Positions 52,242 through 56,630 of a stretch of DNA of 56,630 nucleotides are shown piece by piece. Position numbers and translations under genes: made by a program. Position 1 is the first letter of the stretch, and each line of letters begins with the position of its first letter. The notes below the pieces were generated by a model. The model was given only the letters and a program-made list of their open reading frames with translations, was not told the origin of the DNA and made no database searches. The stretch is from an uncultured Lachnospiraceae bacterium (lineage in GTDB: Bacteria > Bacillota > Clostridia > Lachnospirales > Lachnospiraceae). Location of the stretch: assembly GCA_900551895.1 (NCBI GenBank), contig URXX01000011.1:1-56630 (forward strand), given 5' to 3'.

Positions 52242-52290
52242 CGCAAAAGTGTAGGAAATGACAGTTGATGATTATAGAAGGGAATAATAA

Positions 52291-53877
52291 ATGGAAAATA
52301 TAAAATTTGAGCAGTTAGGAATTTGTCCGGAAATTCAAAAAGCGGTAAAATATATGGGATTTGAAGAGGCATCTCCAATTCAGGCAAAGGCAATTCCTGT
52401 TATATTAGAAGGAAAAGACATTATCGGGCAGGCACAGACGGGAACAGGAAAAACAGCGGCATTTGGTATTCCGCTTTTACAAAAAATTGATCCGAAAAAC
52501 AAGAAGTTACAGGGGATTGTACTTTGTCCGACGAGAGAACTGGCAATTCAGGTGGCTGAGGAAATCAGAAACTTAGCAAAATATATGCATGGTATAAAGG
52601 TACTTCCGATTTACGGCGGGCAGGAAATTGTAAAACAAATCCGCTCTCTGAAAAACGGAACACAAATCATTATCGGAACACCGGGACGTGTTATGGACCA
52701 TATGCGCAGAAAAACAATTAAAATGGAACAGGTGCATACAGTTGTTCTTGATGAAGCGGATGAAATGTTAAATATGGGATTTCGCGAAGATATTGAAACG
52801 ATTTTAGAGGGAGTTCCAAAGGAACGTCAGACAGTCCTTTTCTCTGCAACAATGCCGAAAGCGATTATGGAAATTACAAAGAAATTTCAGAAAAAAGCGG
52901 AAGTAATTAAGGTGACGAAAAAGGAATTAACCGTTCCGAATATTGAACAGTTCTATTATGAAGTAAGACCAAAAAATAAAGAAGAAGTGTTGGCACGTCT
53001 TTTAGACATTTATACGCCGAAACTTTCCGTTGTATTCTGTAATACAAAAAAACAGGTTGATTTGCTTGTGACTTCCCTTTTGGGACGCGGGTATTTTGCG
53101 GCGGGACTTCACGGGGATATGAAACAGGCACAGCGTGACCGTGTTATGCAAGGATTTCGCAGTGGAAAAACGGATATTCTTGTAGCGACAGATGTTGCGG
53201 CGAGAGGAATTGACGTAGATGAAGTAGAGGCGGTATTTAATTACGATTTACCGCAGGACGACGAATATTATGTACATCGAATCGGAAGAACGGGACGTGC
53301 GGGAAGAGTAGGACGCTCATTCTCATTTGTATCGGGAAAAGAAGTGTACAAATTAAAAGAGATACAGCGTTACTGCAAAACAAAAATTTACGCACAGAAA
53401 GTACCGTCATTAAATGATGTTGCAACGACAAAAATGGAAAATATTTTAGATGACATTGACAAAATCATTGCAGAAGAAGATTTAACATTAATGATAAATG
53501 CGATTGAAGAGAGAGTAAATGAGTCTGATTATACGGCAATGGATATGGCAGCAGCGTTCTTAAAAATGTGTGCGGGAATGACATCAGAGGAGGAACAGGA
53601 AGAAATGGACTTTGGCGATACCGGAGCAGAAGAACCGGGAATGGTCAGATTATTTATCAATATCGGTAAGAAACAGAAAGCAAAACCGGGCGATATTTTA
53701 GGCGCTTTGGCAGGTGAAACGGGAATGCCGGGAAAACTTATCGGAACAATCGATATGTTTGATAAATACACATTTGTGGAAGTTCCGAGAGAATATGCAA
53801 AAGACGTTCTGTTAGCGATGAAAAATGTAAAAATTAAAGGAAAGACAATCGCAATCGAACCGGCAAATCAAAAGTAA
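52291..53877 (+). CDS. cshA: DEAD-box ATP-dependent RNA helicase (CshA/DeaD type)
   Basis: 528 aa. Q motif at the start (FEQLGICPEIQKAVKYMGFEE), Walker A AQTGTGKTAA, DEAD motif as VLDEADEML, SAT as FSATMP, and the HRIGRTGRAG motif; C-terminal DbpA-like RNA-binding domain (about 445-528, MVRLFINIGKKQKAKPGDIL). It remodels RNA, for example ribosomal RNA in the cold. GAAGGGAATAATAA precedes the ATG. A leader with an intrinsic terminator separates it from its promoter. Confidence 0.95.
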   Translation: MENIKFEQLGICPEIQKAVKYMGFEEASPIQAKAIPVILEGKDIIGQAQTGTGKTAAFGIPLLQKIDPKNKKLQGIVLCPTRELAIQVAEEIRNLAKYMHGIKVLPIYGGQEIVKQIRSLKNGTQIIIGTPGRVMDHMRRKTIKMEQVHTVVLDEADEMLNMGFREDIETILEGVPKERQTVLFSATMPKAIMEITKKFQKKAEVIKVTKKELTVPNIEQFYYEVRPKNKEEVLARLLDIYTPKLSVVFCNTKKQVDLLVTSLLGRGYFAAGLHGDMKQAQRDRVMQGFRSGKTDILVATDVAARGIDVDEVEAVFNYDLPQDDEYYVHRIGRTGRAGRVGRSFSFVSGKEVYKLKEIQRYCKTKIYAQKVPSLNDVATTKMENILDDIDKIIAEEDLTLMINAIEERVNESDYTAMDMAAAFLKMCAGMTSEEEQEEMDFGDTGAEEPGMVRLFINIGKKQKAKPGDILGALAGETGMPGKLIGTIDMFDKYTFVEVPREYAKDVLLAMKNVKIKGKTIAIEPANQK

Positions 53878-53927
53878 CTGGTATGGTTAAAAATGTAATA
53901 ACTGGTAGTTTTGATAAAACCAGATAT
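53875..53927. promoter_or_regulatory. repeated AACTGGTA motif upstream of the ECF S component gene
   Basis: TAACTGGTA occurs at 53875-53883 and again at 53899-53907, 24 bp apart. The second, as ATAACTGGT, forms an inverted repeat with ACCAGATAT (53919-53927), 8 of 9 positions paired. The motif pattern is that of a direct-plus-inverted site bound by a dimeric regulator; the identity of the regulator is unknown. Confidence 0.4.
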
Positions 53928-53967
53928 GTGCTAATATGTATTCATTCTAATAAAGGAGTGAATGAAT

Positions 53968-54558
53968 ATGAATAAGAAAAAAAGTAGATTGATGAAAATT
54001 TCTCAGACGGCGGTTATGGCGGCGCTTTGTTTTGTCGTATTTACATTTTTGCAGATAAAGATTCCAACACCGAGCGGAGATGCGGCGTCATTACATTTGG
54101 GCAATGCGGTTTGTGTTTTGGCGGCGCTTATGATTGGCGGTGTATATGGAGGATTGGCGGGGGCAATCGGAATGGGGATAGCCGATATTATGGATCCGAT
54201 TTATATTACGGTTGCACCGAAAACATTCGTTTTAAAATTGTGTATCGGATTGATTACAGGATTTGTTGCACACCGCATAGCAAAGATTAATCAGAGTACG
54301 GATAAGAAATATATTTTTAAATGGAGTGTACTGGCAGCAGCGGCAGGACTTGGATTTAATGTTATTGCAGATCCGCTCACTTCATATTTCTACAAAATGG
54401 TTATTTTTGGACAGCCGCAGAAAATGGCGGAGGTGCTGGCAAAATTGAGTGCGGCAACAACACTTGTCAATGCGATTGTGTCGATTATTTTAGTGGCATT
54501 TTTGTATAATGCGCTCAGACCGATTTTTATCCGCAGCGGATTGATTGTAAGAGAATAA
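53968..54558 (+). CDS. ECF transporter S component
   Basis: About 196 aa with six predicted membrane helices; the first is preceded by KKSRLMKISQTAVMAALCFV, and the Ala-based motif that docks the EcfT subunit is visible (TAVMAALCF). Vitamin-type substrate-binding component; the specific vitamin cannot be told. The ATPase and T subunits are not in this window and would be shared. The ATG at 53968 is 9 nt from AGGAG; the ATG at 53962 is too close. Confidence 0.85.
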   Translation: MNKKKSRLMKISQTAVMAALCFVVFTFLQIKIPTPSGDAASLHLGNAVCVLAALMIGGVYGGLAGAIGMGIADIMDPIYITVAPKTFVLKLCIGLITGFVAHRIAKINQSTDKKYIFKWSVLAAAAGLGFNVIADPLTSYFYKMVIFGQPQKMAEVLAKLSAATTLVNAIVSIILVAFLYNALRPIFIRSGLIVRE

Positions 54559-54575
54559 ATTTGAACACAAAAAAG

Positions 54576-54599
54576 GGGAGTGAATATCAATTCACTCCC
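54576..54599 (-). terminator. terminator after rubrerythrin and ECF S gene
   Basis: GGGAGTGAAT (54576-54585) pairs perfectly with ATTCACTCCC (54590-54599) over a 4-nt loop. On the minus strand CTTTTTTTG follows, so it is best as the rubrerythrin terminator; it may also act on the plus strand. Confidence 0.88.
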
Positions 54600-54611
54600 A
54601 AGTTTTATATA

Positions 54612-55154
54612 TTAGCCAAAGTATCTGTTAAGAAGTCCTTCAAATGCTTTTCCGTGTCTTGCTTCATCTCTAGCCATTTCATGTACTGTGTCATGGATAG
54701 CGTCTAAGTTAGCAGCTTTAGCACGTTTTGCAAGGTCAAATTTACCTGCTGTTGCACCGTTTTCTGCTTCAACTCTCATTTCAAGGTTTTTCTTTGTGCT
54801 GTCTGTTACAACTTCACCTAATAATTCAGCGAATTTTGAAGCGTGTTCTGCTTCTTCCCAAGCAGCTTTTTCCCAGTATAATCCGATTTCAGGATATCCT
54901 TCTCTGTGAGCAACTCTAGCCATTGCAAGGTACATACCAACTTCTGAACATTCTCCTTCGAAGTTTGCTCTTAAATCAGCGATGATATCTTCGCTAACGC
55001 CCTGTGCAACACCTACTACGTGTTCTGCTGCCCATTCTCTTTCTCCTGACATTTCTTTGAATTTGTCAGCGCCTACGTGACACTGTGGACATTCTGCCGG
55101 TGCAGCTTCTCCTTCATAAACATAACCACATACTGTACATACAAATTTTTTCAT
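54612..55154 (-). CDS. rbr: reverse-type rubrerythrin
   Basis: 180 aa. Rubredoxin-like domain first (VCGYVYEGEAAPAECPQCHVG; two CxxC pairs) and the four-helix diiron domain after (EGECSEVGMYL and EEAEHASK, then DEARHGKAF). This order is the reverse of classical rubrerythrin and is the clostridial revRbr peroxidase type. It reduces hydrogen peroxide and possibly oxygen in the cytosol. AAAGGAGAG lies before the ATG. It follows perR by 103 nt on the same strand with a palindrome in between. Confidence 0.94.
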   Translation of the reverse strand: MKKFVCTVCGYVYEGEAAPAECPQCHVGADKFKEMSGEREWAAEHVVGVAQGVSEDIIADLRANFEGECSEVGMYLAMARVAHREGYPEIGLYWEKAAWEEAEHASKFAELLGEVVTDSTKKNLEMRVEAENGATAGKFDLAKRAKAANLDAIHDTVHEMARDEARHGKAFEGLLNRYFG

Positions 55155-55204
55155 GTTAAAACTCTCCTTTTCTTTTTATAAATTTATTTTGTTTTTTGTT
55201 ATCA

Positions 55205-55227
55205 ATATTAGTAATTGTTACTGATAT
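55205..55227. promoter_or_regulatory. palindrome upstream of rubrerythrin, candidate PerR site
   Basis: ATATTAGTAA (55205-55214) and TTACTGATAT (55218-55227) form an inverted repeat with one mismatch and a 3-nt centre. It lies about 50 bp before rbr. It shares the word TAATNGTTACT with the box in front of perR, so the same regulator may bind both. Confidence 0.5.
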
Positions 55228-55257
55228 TAATTTACCATAAGTTGTTTCAAATGTCAA

Positions 55258-55662
55258 TTACATTTTTAAAACTTTTACATTTTTTGTACAATCACTGCAT
55301 CGTCCATAAAAAGTAATGTTATGACTGTCAATTTCTCCATCAAAATTTTGTCCTGCTAATTGATTAATAGCATCGATATTCTCCATATCCAAATCTAAAA
55401 CCGCTCCGCACTCTGTACAGAAGAAATGGTAGTGTGGGGTTGTTGTTCCGTCAAAACGGTCGCCACCGTTTAAAGTGGAAATTTTTACTGCTTCCCCAAT
55501 ATCTGCCAAAAGGTTAAGATTTCTATATACAGTTCCTAAACTTATATTAGGAAATTCTTTCTTTACATGGAGATATACCGTATCTGCCGTGGGATGTTCT
55601 TTCGTACTCATTAAGTACTCTTTGATGGATTCACGCTGTCGGCTGTATTTCAATGCTGGCAT
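55258..55662 (-). CDS. perR: peroxide-responsive repressor PerR (Fur family)
   Basis: 134 aa. Winged helix (1-80) and metal-binding C-terminal half with two CxxC pairs (CTEC, CSDC) for structural zinc. The regulatory metal site has DRFDG and HYH residues, fitting PerR rather than Fur. It represses oxidative-stress genes until peroxide oxidises its iron-bound histidine. It precedes rubrerythrin on the same strand. AAAGGAGG precedes the ATG. Confidence 0.9.
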   Translation of the reverse strand: MPALKYSRQRESIKEYLMSTKEHPTADTVYLHVKKEFPNISLGTVYRNLNLLADIGEAVKISTLNGGDRFDGTTTPHYHFFCTECGAVLDLDMENIDAINQLAGQNFDGEIDSHNITFYGRCSDCTKNVKVLKM

Positions 55663-55695
55663 CGAATCCTCCTTTCAAAATAGTAATAATAACGA

Positions 55696-55710
55696 TAATA
55701 GTTACTATAA
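55696..55710. promoter_or_regulatory. Per box upstream of perR
   Basis: TAATAGTTACTATAA matches the Bacillus Per box TTATAATNATTATAA at 12 of 14 defined positions and has the same 7-1-7 symmetry. It is 34 bp in front of the perR ATG, fitting autoregulation. Confidence 0.65.
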
Positions 55711-55990
55711 ATATAATAAGGAAAAAGAGGAGAAAAGTCAATATTTATTTAAAAGGAATACAGATATTTTATGGGGAAAATAAAGAAAATATGTAGTGAA
55801 CCGTCTTTTTTCTTATATAAAGGAAAACTTCATTATCTGAAAATGAATATTTGTAATGGGAAATAGATTTAACGGGAAAATTTTACACGAAAAATAGGGG
55901 TGAATATTCTTATACAATATGCACAATTCAGGAAGATTTTGTCAGAGGCGGTCTTTTTCTGTAGAAAAGTTGTAAAAAACTATCCCAATG

Positions 55991-56109
55991 TTATCCTTAA
56001 GTTATCCACGTGAGGAATGGCGAAAATGTGTTGGAAAATTGTCGAAAATTGAGTTTTACACAAAGTTATCCACATTATCCACATAAAATGAGGGGGATTA
56101 TGTGGATTA
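55991..56109. other. second DnaA-box cluster, about 31 kb from oriC
   Basis: Two perfect boxes TTATCCACA stand back to back at 56066-56074 and 56075-56083. Around them are near-matches TTATCCTTA (55991-55999), TTATCCACG (56002-56010) and TGTGGATTA (56101-56109). The 665-nt gap 55663-56327 otherwise holds a promoter and no gene. Sequence between boxes resembles oriC in having GTCGAAAATT-type words. It could titrate DnaA, help reset it, or let DnaA control the DUF1858 gene downstream. Confidence 0.75.
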
Positions 56110-56188
56110 TTTTGGGTAAAAAAAAGAACGGACGTTTTGTATAGAAATAATAAATTTCCGATTTTGTCGAAAAATTAACAAAATGAAC

Positions 56189-56217
56189 TTGACAATGGAG
56201 TAATCAAAAAGCATATA
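56189..56217 (+). promoter_or_regulatory. promoter of the DUF1858 gene
   Basis: -35 TTGACA (56189-56194), 17-nt spacer, CATATA (56212-56217), with a poorer -10 than -35. It lies after the DnaA-box cluster and before DUF1858. A small palindrome AATACTCAGTATT (56257-56269) falls in the leader. Confidence 0.55.
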
Positions 56218-56327
56218 AAGTTGCATATACAATTCTGAACAATTAAAAGGAGAATAAATACTCAGTATTGCTAATTCAAAAAAAAGGTATTATAATAAAT
56301 AATATGTTAAAAAAAGGAGGAATTACA

Positions 56328-56525
56328 ATGATTTCAAAAGATATAACAATCGGTGAATTATTAGCAACAAATCCTCAGGTAGCGCCAATTCTTATGGAAA
56401 TTGGAATGCACTGTCTCGGTTGTCCGTCTGCTCAGGCTGAAACATTAGGAGAAGCAGCAATGGTACACGGATTAGATGCAGATTTGTTAGTTGAGAAAAT
56501 TAACGCATTTTTAGCAGCAAACTAA
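56328..56525 (+). CDS. DUF1858 domain-containing protein
   Basis: 65 aa: ITIGELLATNPQVAPILMEIGMHCLGCPSAQAETLGEA, the whole DUF1858 fold with CxxC in HCLGC. These small proteins are common in anaerobes, sometimes fused to or near hybrid-cluster and redox proteins; function is not settled. The ATG at 56328 is 7 nt from GGAGG, better than the TTG-started extension to 56268. It is followed by a strong terminator. Confidence 0.88.
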   Translation: MISKDITIGELLATNPQVAPILMEIGMHCLGCPSAQAETLGEAAMVHGLDADLLVEKINAFLAAN

Positions 56526-56537
56526 TATAAAAAGAAG

Positions 56538-56573
56538 GGGCTGTCGCACTAAATAATTAGTGCGCAGCCTCTT
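56538..56573 (+). terminator. terminator after DUF1858
   Basis: CGCACTAA / TTAGTGCG stem (56545-56564) extended by GGCTG / CAGCC with one bulge, then TCTTTTCT. A second stem CAGCCAG / CTGGCTG lies at 56591-56617. Confidence 0.85.
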
Positions 56574-56630
56574 TTCTATGCAAAAAATTACAGCCAGGCT
56601 TCGAAAAGTCTGGCTGTTGGTGTAAAATAT

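Noticed and set aside
56268..56327. TTG-started extension of the DUF1858 protein
   Set aside because: The ATG at 56328 has GGAGG at 7 nt and matches the domain start.

Overview
The window looks like the replication-origin region of a low-GC Gram-positive anaerobe of the Clostridia, most likely family Lachnospiraceae. The reasons are the gene order rpmH-rnpA-yidD-yidC-jag-mnmE-mnmG-rsmG-parA-parB opposite dnaA-dnaN-(S4 protein)-recF-gyrB-gyrA, AT-rich intergenic DNA, strong GGAGG ribosome sites, a C_GCAxxG_C_C protein, a galactose mgl system, a reverse-type rubrerythrin, a T-box leader before ileS, and spoIID/spoIIQ-like genes. No species is claimed.

Layout. 1-1388 (minus): the 5' part of a 16S rRNA gene, cut by the window edge, its promoter, and a tRNA-Ser(GCT) with its own promoter. 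1418-5619: a two-subunit class I fumarase and an acyltransferase, an orphan 158-aa protein, a C_GCAxxG_C_C redox protein, a cytosolic Cu/Zn-SOD-like protein between two copies of a palindromic repeat, and a small membrane protein. 5628-16313 (minus): galactose ABC transporter mglB-A-C, preceded on the same strand by a sensor-type binding lipoprotein, a LytS-type histidine kinase and a YesN-type regulator, then a DMT exporter and an amidohydrolase. 16394-24783 (minus): gyrA, gyrB, recF, S4 protein, dnaN, dnaA. 24784-25163: oriC with DnaA boxes. 25164-31995 (plus): rpmH to rsmG. 32009-37539: membrane-anchored alpha/beta hydrolase, two parS sites, parA-parB, DUF4446, serS, DUF3881. 37578-40454: tRNA-Arg(CCT) followed by an AT-rich accessory patch holding a two-gene module of unknown function (glycine-zipper/TerB-like protein plus a 401-aa protein) and two decayed genes. 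40524-49135: dacA, a cytidylate-kinase-like gene, T-box/ileS, glycogen phosphorylase, membrane protein. 49235-56525: spoIID-like, catalytically dead spoIIQ-like, GIY-YIG protein, hemolysin III, DEAD-box helicase with an attenuator-like leader, ECF S component, rubrerythrin, perR, and a DUF1858 protein behind a second DnaA-box cluster.

How it fits together. Genes left of oriC mostly point left and genes right of it point right, so both arms are largely co-directional with replication. The binding-protein/kinase/regulator trio reads toward mglBAC, whose promoter has a good extended -10, no clear -35, and two near-identical direct repeats where an AraC-type activator would sit. This suggests ligand sensing outside the cell drives the transporter. 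Oxygen defence (PerR, rubrerythrin, SOD-like protein) fits an anaerobe that meets oxygen.

The best leads for something new are the two-gene module after tRNA-Arg, the second DnaA-box cluster about 31 kb from oriC, the sugar-sensing trio with its candidate operator, and the shared TATACT/AGTATA palindromes on both sides of oriC. All calls come from reading sequence and translated proteins; no database search was run.
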